From assembly GCA_964421785.1 (NCBI GenBank), contig CAYQZG010000006.1:1-60490 (forward strand): DNA of 60,490 nucleotides. The letters are read 5' to 3'. The stretch is from SKLM01 sp964421785 (GTDB lineage Bacteria; Chloroflexota; Anaerolineae; B4-G1). The translations under genes and the position numbers were made by a program. Below are positions 8,518-17,324 of this stretch, piece by piece; within the stretch, counting starts at the first letter, position 1, and each line of letters opens with the position of its first letter. The notes beneath the pieces were generated by a model that worked only from the letters and a program-made list of their open reading frames with translations, was not told the DNA's origin and ran no database searches.

Positions 8518-9714
8518 ATGCTAAACAGATTCAGAGGGATCCTGGAGGTTATTGAGTACCTCGACCCTACGGGGCAGGAGATCGTTCATCGCGTGCCAGA
8601 GCAAGGCTCGGGCGAGATCGTGCTCGGGTCGCAATGTGTGGTCCGCGAAAACCAAGTGGCCGTCTTCTTCCGCGATGGTCGCGCTCTCGATATGCTTGGG
8701 CCGGGACGTCATACGTTGACCACGCTCAATATTCCGTTGCTCGTCAACTACCTCAGAATACCGTTTGGCAGCAAGAGCCCTTTCCGGGCTGAGGTTGTCT
8801 TCGTCAGTGTTAAAGACTATGTTGACATAGCCTGGCAGGCGCCGAAATCACTCGCCTTCCGCGACGGCGATCTGGGTATGGTGCGCTTGGGGATCCAGGG
8901 GAAGTTGGCGTTCCAGGTGGGGCGACCGCAGCTCTTCGTCAATCAGATTGTGGGCACCCAGGGGCTTTACCGGACCGAGAACATCACCGGATATCTAGAG
9001 GATATTCTTGTCAGCAAATCCGCCGACCTTTTGGGCGAGATCAAGGCTAACCTGCTGGATCTTCCGGCCAAGTACGATGAACTGGGAGCCGGGCTTCGCG
9101 CAAAGGCCTCCGACGACTTCGAGGCGCTAGGGCTGTTGCTCAAGGCAGTGTACATCACAGCTATCAGTGTTCCTGAGGAGGTCGAGAAAGCCCTTGACGA
9201 GCGCGCTCAGATGGGCGCCCTTGGGGATATGCAGGCTTATATGCAATTCAAGGCAGCTCGCGCATTGGGTGATGCCGCTCAGGCGGGCGGCGGGGCGGAA
9301 GGCTCTGTGGCCGGGCTCGGCGTCGGTCTGGGGGCTGGCATGGGTCTGGGCACCGCAATGGCCGGTGCTATCAGCCAGTCGATGCAGCAGCCAGGAGGAA
9401 CTGGACCGGCCCCTGGTCGGACCTCCGGAGCGGAGGCGTCACCGACAGGGGGCTTGGAGGAAGGGTTTGTTAACCTGAGAAATCTCGTGGCTCAGCAGCT
9501 GACGTTGACTGCCGAGCAGAGAGAGGAAGCCCAGGCAGCACTCGACAAGTTGTTCACTGAGCTGACGTCATCCACGTCCACGATGGATGACGTTAGAGCC
9601 GCGCGTCGAGATTTGATAGAGAGCTTCCCCTGGCTGGCGGGGTCGGTGAAGACGCTGCTGAATGCGCCCGCGGCGCTTCAGATGCTCGGTCAGATTGCCG
9701 CTAGGTCGATGTGA
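8518..9714 (+). CDS. SPFH/Band-7 membrane-associated protein (YdjI-like)
   Basis: A 398-residue SPFH-domain protein. The first 260 residues contain the family opening RGILEVIEYLDPTGQEIVHR, a run of beta strands, and a long helix ending near SVPEEVEKALDERAQMGALG. These are typical of the SPFH group related to Bacillus YdjI, often annotated as virion-core-like. A Gly/Ala-rich stretch follows (about 295-345), then a helical tail. Such proteins form oligomeric scaffolds at membranes. ATG 8518 has GGAGG a few bases upstream; the ORF opens further upstream at a TTG that lies within the promoter region. It is the first gene of the unit that ends with phoU. Confidence 0.8.
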   Translation: MLNRFRGILEVIEYLDPTGQEIVHRVPEQGSGEIVLGSQCVVRENQVAVFFRDGRALDMLGPGRHTLTTLNIPLLVNYLRIPFGSKSPFRAEVVFVSVKDYVDIAWQAPKSLAFRDGDLGMVRLGIQGKLAFQVGRPQLFVNQIVGTQGLYRTENITGYLEDILVSKSADLLGEIKANLLDLPAKYDELGAGLRAKASDDFEALGLLLKAVYITAISVPEEVEKALDERAQMGALGDMQAYMQFKAARALGDAAQAGGGAEGSVAGLGVGLGAGMGLGTAMAGAISQSMQQPGGTGPAPGRTSGAEASPTGGLEEGFVNLRNLVAQQLTLTAEQREEAQAALDKLFTELTSSTSTMDDVRAARRDLIESFPWLAGSVKTLLNAPAALQMLGQIAARSM

Positions 9715-9725
9715 ATCACGAGTAT

Positions 9726-9761
9726 CACGAATGGCGCGAGTGTCACAAATGGCGCGAATAG
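9726..9761 (+). repeat. Two tandem 18-bp units in the spacer
   Basis: Units 9726-9743 and 9744-9761 share CACRAATGGCGCGA and sit just before the ATG at 9767. The second unit overlaps the ribosome-binding region. It looks like a local duplication; function unknown. Confidence 0.7.
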
Positions 9762-9766
9762 GATAG

Positions 9767-10990
9767 ATGTATATGCCATCTACTCCCCGACTGAATTGGA
9801 TTCTTCTGATCATCTATGTGGTGGCGACGATAGCTGTGCTCGTCGCCGCGTTTATCTCACCCGGGTTCCGCGGTCTGGCCTATGCCCCACTTCGCGACCT
9901 CATCCTCCCGCCGCCGAAGCCGATCGTCGTCGATGTCCTCTACTCCACGGAGAAGGCTGCTTGGATCGCGGAAGCCGTCGACCGCTTCCAGAGTTCTGCT
10001 GAGCGTGTGGACGGCCGTCCGATCCAGCTGGAGCTGAGTAAGTCTGGATCGCGGGAGATGTACCTGGCAGTGCTGGACGGCGATGCGAAGCCCGACCTGA
10101 TCAGCCCGGCCAGCATGCTCCAGATCTCGCTGCTGCAGGATCTCTCCGCGGCTCGCACGGATACGTTCAACGCGCCGGTGGTAGATCGTACGGACGCTGA
10201 GACCTGTCGTCCCGTCCTGGAGACTCCCGTGGTGTTGGTAGCCTGGAAGAACCGCGCTGATGTTCTCTGGGGGGATAGCCCCGACGGTGAACTGTGGCTC
10301 CGTCTGCACGACGCGGTCACCAAGGAGACCTGGGAGGCCTATGGGCACCCGGAATGGGGGTTCATCAAGTTTGGCCAGACGAACCCTCTCAAGTCCAACA
10401 GCGGCTTCCAGACCTTCTTGCTGATGACCTACAATTACTCGGGGAAGACCGCCAGTCTCTCTAACAGCGATATTCTCGATTCGGACTTTCAGCTTTGGTA
10501 TCGCGAGTTTGGACGGAACGTCACCAAGTTCGGCGACAGCACCGGTACGTTTATGGAAGAGATTGTTGCCTACGGACCAAGCCGGTACGATGTCGTGGCC
10601 GTCTATGAAGCTACGGCTATTGAGCACGTCGAGAACGCTGTGGAGCGCTACGGGTCGGAGTACGGGGGACTGCGAGTCGTCTACCCGCCCGTGACATCGC
10701 TCAGCGATCACCCATTCTGCGTGTTGGAAGCGGACTGGGTGACACCGGAGGAGGCGCAAGCTGCCCGTGTGTTCCTCGATTTCCTCACCAGCCGCGAGAT
10801 ACAGCAGTTGGCGCTTCGGTATGGCTTTCGTCCTGTCGATGATGATGTTTCATTGGAGGGGTCAGGTAGCCCCTTTGTCCGATATGAGGCGAATGGCGTG
10901 CGTCTGGATCTGCCCGACCAGGTCGAGGTTCCCCCTGGCAACGTGTTGAACACGATGTTGGAGTTCTGGGCCCGCAACGTGCAACCCTAG
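9767..10990 (+). CDS. Membrane-anchored extracellular solute-binding protein
   Basis: A 407-residue protein with one N-terminal membrane segment (about 10-31) and no lipobox, followed by a periplasmic-binding-protein type II fold of the ModA-like/SBP_bac_11 sort. It is a paralogue of the N-terminal half of the next protein. Both share an E-W-G, K-F-G, S-N-S-G motif (here GHPEWGFIKFGQT, then SNSGF), and both have HP followed later by WVT and a helix. The ligand is unknown; relatives of the fold bind oxyanions or sugars. It has no permease of its own, but pstCAB follow downstream in the same unit. A tandem 18-bp duplication precedes the start. Confidence 0.7.
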   Translation: MYMPSTPRLNWILLIIYVVATIAVLVAAFISPGFRGLAYAPLRDLILPPPKPIVVDVLYSTEKAAWIAEAVDRFQSSAERVDGRPIQLELSKSGSREMYLAVLDGDAKPDLISPASMLQISLLQDLSAARTDTFNAPVVDRTDAETCRPVLETPVVLVAWKNRADVLWGDSPDGELWLRLHDAVTKETWEAYGHPEWGFIKFGQTNPLKSNSGFQTFLLMTYNYSGKTASLSNSDILDSDFQLWYREFGRNVTKFGDSTGTFMEEIVAYGPSRYDVVAVYEATAIEHVENAVERYGSEYGGLRVVYPPVTSLSDHPFCVLEADWVTPEEAQAARVFLDFLTSREIQQLALRYGFRPVDDDVSLEGSGSPFVRYEANGVRLDLPDQVEVPPGNVLNTMLEFWARNVQP

Positions 10991-11153
10991 GGAAGCCCAA
11001 TGGAAGGACGTCACTCTGGTTTTCGGCTGCCTGGGGACGTTGAGCAGCATAGAGGGGAAACGTGTGCTCTTGTCCGGCGCAAGCAGGCTCAAGAGAAAGA
11101 GGCCCGCAGAGCCTTGCTGGGCTCTGGTGGTTTCCGAAGAGAGAAATAGGACT

Positions 11154-12848
11154 ATGAAAGGTCAAAGGGGAGCATTCCCGCAGCATCTACATCTACTACT
11201 TACGCTTACCGTGCTGTCCACTCTCCTCGTCGCATGCGGGGGAGCAATTCCCCTGCCGGGGGGCAGGACGGTGACCATCAGCATGATCTATGGCTCGGAG
11301 AAGGAAGCGTGGCTGGTGCCCCTGATCGAGGCGTTCAACGCCCAAGGGAACGAGACGGAGGGGGGCGCCACCATCGTGGTTGATGCCACGCCGATGGGCT
11401 CCATCGCATCGGGCGATGGCATCGTCGATGGCACCCTCCAGCCCACGATATGGAGTCCGGCCTCCTCGGCCTACGTGCCGGTTGCCAACATGAACTGGCG
11501 GGAGAAGCACGGGGAGGATCTGGTAGTCGATACGCCGAATGATTTGGTGCTCAGCCCGGTAGTCGTTGCCATGTGGCGGCCGATGGCTGAGGCCCTGGGT
11601 TGGCCCGATGAGCCGTTGGGCTGGGCTGACATCTCCGAGCTGGCCACCTCTGACGAAGGATGGGCCGCCTATGGCTACCCGGAATGGGGCTCCTTCAAGT
11701 TCGGTCACACGCACCCCAACTTCAGCAACAGTGGCCTCATCGCGGTGATTGCCGAGGCTTACGCGGCGGCCGGCAAGCAGCGAAACCTGACTTTGTCGGA
11801 TCTGGAGGATCCGGCGCTGAAGGCTTTCATGACCGACGTGGAAAGCAGCATCATCCACTACGGTGAGAGCACTGGCTTCTTCGCTACCCGGATGTTCGAA
11901 CGGGGACCCTCCTACCTCAGCGCGGCCGTGATGTACGAGAATCTGATTGCGGCTCAGGAGGCCAAGCGGCTGCGGGGCGAGAGCAACCAGCCCCCGGTGG
12001 TGGCCATATACCCTGAGGAGGGTACGCCGTGGAGCAACCATCCTTACATCATTTTGAACGCGCCCTGGGTGACCGATGAGCAGCGCGAGGCCGCTGGGCT
12101 CTTCGAGGATTTCTTGCTGGCCGAGCCTCAGCAGCGCAAGTCCGTTGAGTACGGCTTTCGCCCTGCAGATCCCTCCCTTGCGCTTGGCTCACCGCTCGAT
12201 CTGGAGCACGGCGTGGATCCTAATGAGCCCAAGACCATCCTAGAGGTGCCGCCGGCCGAGGTAATCGTTGGCGTTCAAGAGCTGTGGCGGTCTGAGGTGA
12301 AGAAGCCCGTGGACGTGGTGGTGGTGATGGATACCTCCGGCAGCATGGAGGGCGAGAAGATCGCGTCGGCTCGATCCAGCATGGTTGACTTCATCGACCT
12401 GATGGACGATCGCGATCGCTTGGAGGTGATTCTTTTCAGCGATGAGATGATCACGCTGACCGATTTGTCGCCTCTTGGCGAAAAACGCGAAGAGATCCGC
12501 AACCGTGTCTCGGGTGTGATGGAGGGAGGGGACACGAAGCTCTATTCGGCTATAGAACTCGCGTACGAGGAGCTGGAGACCAAGGGTAACCCGGACCATA
12601 TTCGCGCTATTGTGGCTCTCACGGACGGCAAGGATACAGCCTCGATGATAACCTTGCCGCAGTTGATCGATCGGATCGAAGCGAAGAGCGAGAGTGGCGA
12701 TGCAACGAAGATCTTCACCATTGCTTTTGGGCGAGCTGCCGATCGCGACGTGATGCGGCGCATTGCCGAGATCACGGGCGGCAGGCAGTACGACAGCGAT
12801 CCTGAGACGATCGGTGAGGTCTATGCGGAAATTGCCACCTTCTTCTAA
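11154..12848 (+). CDS. Solute-binding domain fused to a VWA domain, lipoprotein
   Basis: A 564-residue lipoprotein with LLVAC at residues 24-28 as lipobox. Residues 40-370 form a type II solute-binding domain paralogous to the preceding gene product (GYPEWGSFKFGHT, SNSG). Residues 388-564 form a von Willebrand A domain with a complete MIDAS: DTSGSM (Asp393), a Thr in GGDTKLYS and LTDGKDT. A metal-dependent adhesion site joined to a binding domain suggests that ligand binding controls docking to another envelope protein; this is inference. ATG 11154 was chosen because the signal peptide begins there; the open frame reaches back to 11040. The 163-base spacer before it holds a small hairpin at 11107-11126. 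Confidence 0.8.
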   Translation: MKGQRGAFPQHLHLLLTLTVLSTLLVACGGAIPLPGGRTVTISMIYGSEKEAWLVPLIEAFNAQGNETEGGATIVVDATPMGSIASGDGIVDGTLQPTIWSPASSAYVPVANMNWREKHGEDLVVDTPNDLVLSPVVVAMWRPMAEALGWPDEPLGWADISELATSDEGWAAYGYPEWGSFKFGHTHPNFSNSGLIAVIAEAYAAAGKQRNLTLSDLEDPALKAFMTDVESSIIHYGESTGFFATRMFERGPSYLSAAVMYENLIAAQEAKRLRGESNQPPVVAIYPEEGTPWSNHPYIILNAPWVTDEQREAAGLFEDFLLAEPQQRKSVEYGFRPADPSLALGSPLDLEHGVDPNEPKTILEVPPAEVIVGVQELWRSEVKKPVDVVVVMDTSGSMEGEKIASARSSMVDFIDLMDDRDRLEVILFSDEMITLTDLSPLGEKREEIRNRVSGVMEGGDTKLYSAIELAYEELETKGNPDHIRAIVALTDGKDTASMITLPQLIDRIEAKSESGDATKIFTIAFGRAADRDVMRRIAEITGGRQYDSDPETIGEVYAEIATFF

Positions 12849-12941
12849 AGTGGCTCCATTCATTGTCGCTTCGTTCAGCGGAGCCGGGCGGATATCTGAC
12901 CGGCGCGGATGTCGCGCACTATGTACTGCAAAGGATAGCTG

Positions 12942-13667
12942 ATGACGACTCGTTCGCCGTTCCTCACAGGCTTGATACATCCTCTTAACCTGCTGACCTT
13001 GGCGCTCTCCGTGTTCGCTGGGCTTGTCTCAGCCTGGTGGCTGTTCCCGATCGGGTTGTTGTTCTGGCTGATCATGGTCCTCAATGTCGCACGCGACCCC
13101 TCCCTGCGGATCAGCCATCAGATGCAACGTCGTGACCCGCTCGCTCAGCGGTTCCAGAAGCGCTTCGACCGGCTGGAGCGCTCCCAGGTGAGTATCTTCA
13201 ACAGCTTGTCCTCTGCTCCCCCTGGCGTACGGCGTGCTCTGCAGCCGGTGCAAGAGGAGGTCAAGCGCGTGGTCGACGAGGCTCACGCTCTCTGCCGGCG
13301 CATGACGACGCTGGAGAACTACCGCATCGTCAGCCAATCACAGAATGACCTGGAGGCTGAGCTGCAGGAGCTCAATGACATCATCAAGGGAAGCGAAGAC
13401 GTGGTTACCCGGCAGGAGTATGAGGAATCGCGGCAAGCACTGCAGCGGCGTGTCGAGAAGCTGGGGCTGGTCTATACGCAGCTCGATCGCGTGGAGGCGC
13501 AGTTGGTGAGCTTGTCGAACGAGATGGAGGGGATCATGACAGAGGTTGTTCGCCTGCAGGCTATGGGGGCGGAGGAGGCGAAACGGCACGTACCCGCTCT
13601 GGTGGAGAATCTGCAGCAGGAGGCGGCGCAGCTTCAGAAGTTCGAGCGCGATGCAGTTAAGGTGTGA
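12942..13667 (+). CDS. Membrane-anchored coiled-coil protein of unknown function
   Basis: A 241-residue protein not recognised by name. Residues 12-47 form a hydrophobic hairpin of two membrane segments. The rest is almost all charged helix with heptad-like spacing (about 65-235), including RQEYEESRQALQRRVEKLG and QLDRVEAQLVSLSNEMEG. It probably places a long cytoplasmic coiled coil at the membrane. AAAGGA lies 6 bases before ATG 12942. It follows the SPFH and solute-binding genes and precedes pstC, so it may link these envelope proteins; this is inference from position alone. Confidence 0.65.
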   Translation: MTTRSPFLTGLIHPLNLLTLALSVFAGLVSAWWLFPIGLLFWLIMVLNVARDPSLRISHQMQRRDPLAQRFQKRFDRLERSQVSIFNSLSSAPPGVRRALQPVQEEVKRVVDEAHALCRRMTTLENYRIVSQSQNDLEAELQELNDIIKGSEDVVTRQEYEESRQALQRRVEKLGLVYTQLDRVEAQLVSLSNEMEGIMTEVVRLQAMGAEEAKRHVPALVENLQQEAAQLQKFERDAVKV

Positions 13668-13717
13668 GGCTTCGATTGAACGTAAGATGAGCAGTTACGA
13701 AAGGATCGTGACAGCAT

Positions 13718-14614
13718 ATGAGTATAAGAAAGATCGTTGATGCGGGCATCAGATATGTGCTGCTGCTGAGCGCATTGGTTTCAGTCTTCGTGGTCTTCCT
13801 GATCCTGTTGTTCACGTTGCGAGAGGGGCTCCCGGCCTTCCGAGAGATCGGGGTGATCCCTATGCTGACGGGGACGGTGTGGCGGCCACAGCAGGATCAA
13901 CTGGGCATTCTTTCAATGATCGCTGGATCCATTCTCGTCACCATTGGGGCGGTCGTCCTAGGGGTTCCCCTGGCTATGGGCGGGGCGATCTTCCTCGCCG
14001 AGGTGGCCCCACCGGCTGTAAGGGAGGTGGTTCGACCGGCGGTGGAGCTGTTGGCCGGTATTCCCTCGGTGGTCTATGGTTTGTTCGGGATGGTCGTTCT
14101 GGTGCCGGCGGTGCGGACCATTTTTTCCGTTCCCGGTAACTCGGGCTTCGGATTGCTTGCCGCGTCCGTGGTGCTGGCCGTGATGGTCCTACCCACCATC
14201 ACGAATATCGCCGAGGACGCCATTCGTGCCGTGCCCCGGGAGTACAAGGAAGGCTCCTTGGCCCTTGGCGCCACACGGTGGCAGACCATCGCGCGCGTCA
14301 CATTGCCCGCAGCCCGATCCGGCATTATCGCTGCTATTATCTTGGGCGTAGGGCGAGCGCTGGGGGAGACGATGGCGATGATCATGGTCATTGGTAACTC
14401 GATCCGCATGCCGCGTGCGCTGGGCGCCAATCCCTTGACCCTCATATTGAGTCAGGCGCGCACACTGACCGGTAACATCGCTGTGGAGATCAAGTACGCC
14501 ACCGGATTGCACGAGGATGCTCTCTTCGCCACCGGCGTCGTGTTGTTTGTGCTGATCATGCTGGTTAATGGATCCGCACGACTCCTGATACAACGAGGAG
14601 GAGCGAATGAGTAA
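13718..14614 (+). CDS. pstC: Phosphate ABC transporter permease PstC
   Basis: A 298-residue permease with about six membrane helices. The cytoplasmic coupling loop carries the family pattern AEDAIRAVPREYKEGSLALG followed by ATRWQTI. ELLAGIPSVVYGLFG is a typical PstC/PstA segment. It forms the membrane channel with PstA. It overlaps pstA by 8 bases. The start ATG 13718 follows AAAGGA by about 13 bases. Confidence 0.95.
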   Translation: MSIRKIVDAGIRYVLLLSALVSVFVVFLILLFTLREGLPAFREIGVIPMLTGTVWRPQQDQLGILSMIAGSILVTIGAVVLGVPLAMGGAIFLAEVAPPAVREVVRPAVELLAGIPSVVYGLFGMVVLVPAVRTIFSVPGNSGFGLLAASVVLAVMVLPTITNIAEDAIRAVPREYKEGSLALGATRWQTIARVTLPAARSGIIAAIILGVGRALGETMAMIMVIGNSIRMPRALGANPLTLILSQARTLTGNIAVEIKYATGLHEDALFATGVVLFVLIMLVNGSARLLIQRGGANE

Positions 14615-15608
14615 TCGAGCAGCGAGACCGGAAGATATGACACGAGAAGACGTCACGCTTGCCAGGCTGGTGCAGCTGGCCGTGTCTCGTGGTGAAGCAA
14701 CATCGAGAGAACGGGTCAACCTGGCTCGGCGCCATCTCATTCAGCGGGCGGCGTTTGGATTGCTGTGGTTGTCTGGTATTGTCGCTGTCGCCGTTCTGCT
14801 CGCTGTGGTGGGCTACGTCATGGTGCAGGGCGTCAAGGTGCTGAACTGGGAATTCCTGACCACACCGCCTGCGGGAGGGCTTGCAGCGTCTGACGTTGGC
14901 GGGATGTCCACGACCATCGTGTCGACCATCTATTTGGTCTTCTGGGTCATCGTTATCGCTGGGCCATTGGGCGTCTTGGCGGCGGTCTACCTGGTGGAGT
15001 ACGCCGAGGAGATGGAGGGGAGCACCGGGCTGATCCCTGCCCTTGTCAGTGTGGTCCGCTTCGCGGTGGAGATCCTGGCGGGTGTGCCATCCATCATCTT
15101 TGGACTCTTTGGTTACGCTCTCTTCGTCTCCGCAATCGCACTGGGATGGAGCTTCGGCCTGCGCTCGGCGGCTGTGACAGGGGCGTGCCTGGTGCTGCCC
15201 GTCATCATCCGCGCCAGCGAGGAGGCCATCCGCGCTGTGCCTCGCTCCTACCGGGAGGCGAGCCTGGCCTTGGGAGCGACCAAGTGGCAGACGGCTTGGC
15301 AGGTGGTGCTGCCGGCCGCGGCGCCGGGGATCATCACCGGTATCGTGCTCAGTGTGGGACGTGTGGTGAGCGAGACAGCGGTGTTCTACGTCACCTTCGG
15401 TGGGACCGTCCGGGCACCGGACTCACTGTTCGACCTGACGTCTCCGGGGCGTTCGATGGCGCTTCACGTCTTCTATCTGGCCATGGAGACCCGGGCTTTC
15501 GACAAGGCGATGGGAACGGGTGCTGTGCTGATCTTAACGATTATCTTGATCAATCTGCTTATCAACGTGACTTCACGACGTTTAACTTCGAAGCTGAAGG
15601 GGAGATAA
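14607..15608 (+). CDS. pstA: Phosphate ABC transporter permease PstA
   Basis: A 333-residue permease, partner of PstC. The first 45 residues are a hydrophilic extension (MSNRAARPEDMTREDVTLAR) not common in the family. Six membrane helices follow, with ILAGVPSIIFGLFGYALF and the coupling loop ASEEAIRAVPRSYREASLAL. The gene begins inside the end of pstC and ends directly before the pstB ATG, which indicates translational coupling. Confidence 0.95.
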   Translation: MSNRAARPEDMTREDVTLARLVQLAVSRGEATSRERVNLARRHLIQRAAFGLLWLSGIVAVAVLLAVVGYVMVQGVKVLNWEFLTTPPAGGLAASDVGGMSTTIVSTIYLVFWVIVIAGPLGVLAAVYLVEYAEEMEGSTGLIPALVSVVRFAVEILAGVPSIIFGLFGYALFVSAIALGWSFGLRSAAVTGACLVLPVIIRASEEAIRAVPRSYREASLALGATKWQTAWQVVLPAAAPGIITGIVLSVGRVVSETAVFYVTFGGTVRAPDSLFDLTSPGRSMALHVFYLAMETRAFDKAMGTGAVLILTIILINLLINVTSRRLTSKLKGR

Positions 15609-16382
15609 ATGGAATTCAGCGACATAAAACTGGAGACTAAGTCTTACAGCATGTATTATGGTGACTTTCAGGCCTTGCGGGATGTCGATATTCAGATCCC
15701 GCGCAACGCCATCACGGCCATCATCGGTCCCTCCGGCTGCGGGAAGAGCACCTTTCTTCGCACGTTCAACCGGATGAATGATTTGATCTCGGGCACCAAG
15801 GTCGAGGGCGGCGTCTACATCGACGGCAATGATGTCTTCGAGATGGATCCGGTTGAGTTGCGCTTCTGCGTGGGCATGGTCTTTCAGCGGCCGAATCCGT
15901 TCCCCAAGTCTATCTTCGATAACGTCGCCTATGGCCCTCGTTCGCACGGGGTGCGCGACCGAGCCGAGTTGGCCGAGATCGTGGAGCGCAGTCTGCGGGA
16001 GGCTGTTCTCTGGGATGAGGTCAAGGACGACCTGAACAAATCGGGGCTGGCTCTTTCGGGTGGGCAGCAGCAGCGCCTCTGTATCGCCCGCGCCCTGGCT
16101 GTTGACCCGGACGTTATCCTCATGGATGAGCCGGCCTCGGCCCTCGATCCCGTGGCGACGCTGAAGATTGAGGAGCTGATTCAGCAGCTGAAGAAGGAGT
16201 ACACCATCGTCATCGTCACCCATAATATGCAGCAGGCGGGCCGTGCCTCGGACTACACGGCCTTCTTTATGATGGCCGAGGATCGCGCTGGATACCTGGT
16301 GGAGCACGGACCCACGGATCAGATCTTCACCAACCCGCAGGAAGAGACAACCGAGCGCTACATCACCGGCCGGTTTGGCTAG
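15609..16382 (+). CDS. pstB: Phosphate ABC transporter ATPase PstB, canonical
   Basis: A 257-residue ATPase with every catalytic motif intact: Walker A GPSGCGKST (40-48), Q-loop GMVFQRPNPFP, signature LSGGQQQRL, Walker B ILMDEPASALD and H-loop VTHNMQQA. It powers PstCA. The ATG directly follows the pstA stop codon. It serves here as the reference for the two divergent PstB-like proteins of the second pst set. Confidence 0.96.
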   Translation: MEFSDIKLETKSYSMYYGDFQALRDVDIQIPRNAITAIIGPSGCGKSTFLRTFNRMNDLISGTKVEGGVYIDGNDVFEMDPVELRFCVGMVFQRPNPFPKSIFDNVAYGPRSHGVRDRAELAEIVERSLREAVLWDEVKDDLNKSGLALSGGQQQRLCIARALAVDPDVILMDEPASALDPVATLKIEELIQQLKKEYTIVIVTHNMQQAGRASDYTAFFMMAEDRAGYLVEHGPTDQIFTNPQEETTERYITGRFG

Positions 16383-16395
16383 GGGGAGGATAGAG

Positions 16396-16866
16396 ATGGC
16401 GAAAAAGCCGAGGGTTCTGTTTCTCTGTCTCGAGAATCGAGCGCGCAGCCAGATGGCCGAGGCGCTATTGCGCAAACACGCGGGCGACCAGTTCGAGGTC
16501 CACAGCGCTGGCTTCGAACCGTCGTCCATCCACCCTATGGTCTACCAGGTGATGGAGGAAGTGGGCCTGGATCTGGAGGGTCAACGCAGCAAAGGCGTCG
16601 GCGAGTACTTCTACAAGGTCTACTTCGGCATTCTCATCACGGTCTGCAAGAAGGCTGAGGAGCGGTGCCCCACCTTCCCCGGTCTCGGCGAGCGTCACTA
16701 CTGGCCGATCGAGGATCCGGTGGCGGTCGAGGGCACGGAGGAGGAGCAGCTGGAGGCGTTCCGCGGGGCGCGCGACCAGATCGAGCAGCATATCTTGGAC
16801 TGGTTGGAGGGTCGGAGGAGACCAGAGCCCCTTCCTTCCCAAAGAAAGGGAAGGGCAGTGACGTGA
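16396..16866 (+). CDS. Arsenate reductase-like protein (LMW phosphatase fold), copy 1
   Basis: A 156-residue thioredoxin-coupled-type ArsC relative. The P-loop CLENRARSQMAEAL has the CX5R pattern with Cys11. The distal pair that forms the redox relay is present in VCKKAEERCPTFPG. The loop is less like other ArsC proteins than copy 2, which has CTGNSCRS. It could reduce arsenate that enters through the phosphate importer, or dephosphorylate a protein. GGGGGAGG lies just before ATG 16396. Its stop overlaps the start of the next gene. Confidence 0.85.
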   Translation: MAKKPRVLFLCLENRARSQMAEALLRKHAGDQFEVHSAGFEPSSIHPMVYQVMEEVGLDLEGQRSKGVGEYFYKVYFGILITVCKKAEERCPTFPGLGERHYWPIEDPVAVEGTEEEQLEAFRGARDQIEQHILDWLEGRRRPEPLPSQRKGRAVT

Positions 16867-17324
16867 TGGATAAGAAAAAGGTTCTCTTCCTATGTACTGG
16901 CAACTCGTGTCGAAGTCAAATGGCGCAGGGATTGGTCAACCACGCTCTGGGCGATCGCTGGGAGGCTTTCTCCGCTGGCATGAAGCCATCCGGCTACGTC
17001 CATCCATTAGCCATCAAGGCGATGGCGGAGCTCGACATCGAAATATCGGACCATCATTCTAAGTCGGTGGAAGCGTTTCGTGACGCTGTCTTCGACGTCG
17101 TGATCACGGTCTGCGACGACGCAGCCGAGAACTGCCCTCTCTGGCTTGGGTCGGGGCGTATCCACCACATTGGCTTCCCTGACCCTGCCGATGCTTCGGG
17201 CAGCGAGGAAGAGCGTATGTCGGTCTTTCGCCGGGTTCGAGATGGTCTGCGCCGCGAAATATTTCGCCACTTAAGAGAGATAGACGATACAGCAATGAAA
17301 GGGGAAGCGGATGATGCCGCGTGA
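16866..17324 (+). CDS. arsC: Arsenate reductase-like protein (LMW phosphatase fold), copy 2
   Basis: A 152-residue ArsC with a classical P-loop CTGNSCRSQMAQGL (Cys10) and the relay cysteines in VCDDAAENCPLW. This is the full three-Cys set of thioredoxin-linked arsenate reductases. The ATG overlaps the preceding TGA (TGATG). A tail of about 15 residues overlaps the start of phoU by 14 bases. Being inside a pst-phoU unit, it is likely made under phosphate starvation, when arsenate uptake through Pst rises. Confidence 0.9.
   Translation: MDKKKVLFLCTGNSCRSQMAQGLVNHALGDRWEAFSAGMKPSGYVHPLAIKAMAELDIEISDHHSKSVEAFRDAVFDVVITVCDDAAENCPLWLGSGRIHHIGFPDPADASGSEEERMSVFRRVRDGLRREIFRHLREIDDTAMKGEADDAA

Noticed and set aside
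11107..11126. Hairpin CAGAGCC/GGCTCTG as terminator before the VWA gene
   Set aside because: No T tract follows, and the genes around it appear to belong to one transcription unit.
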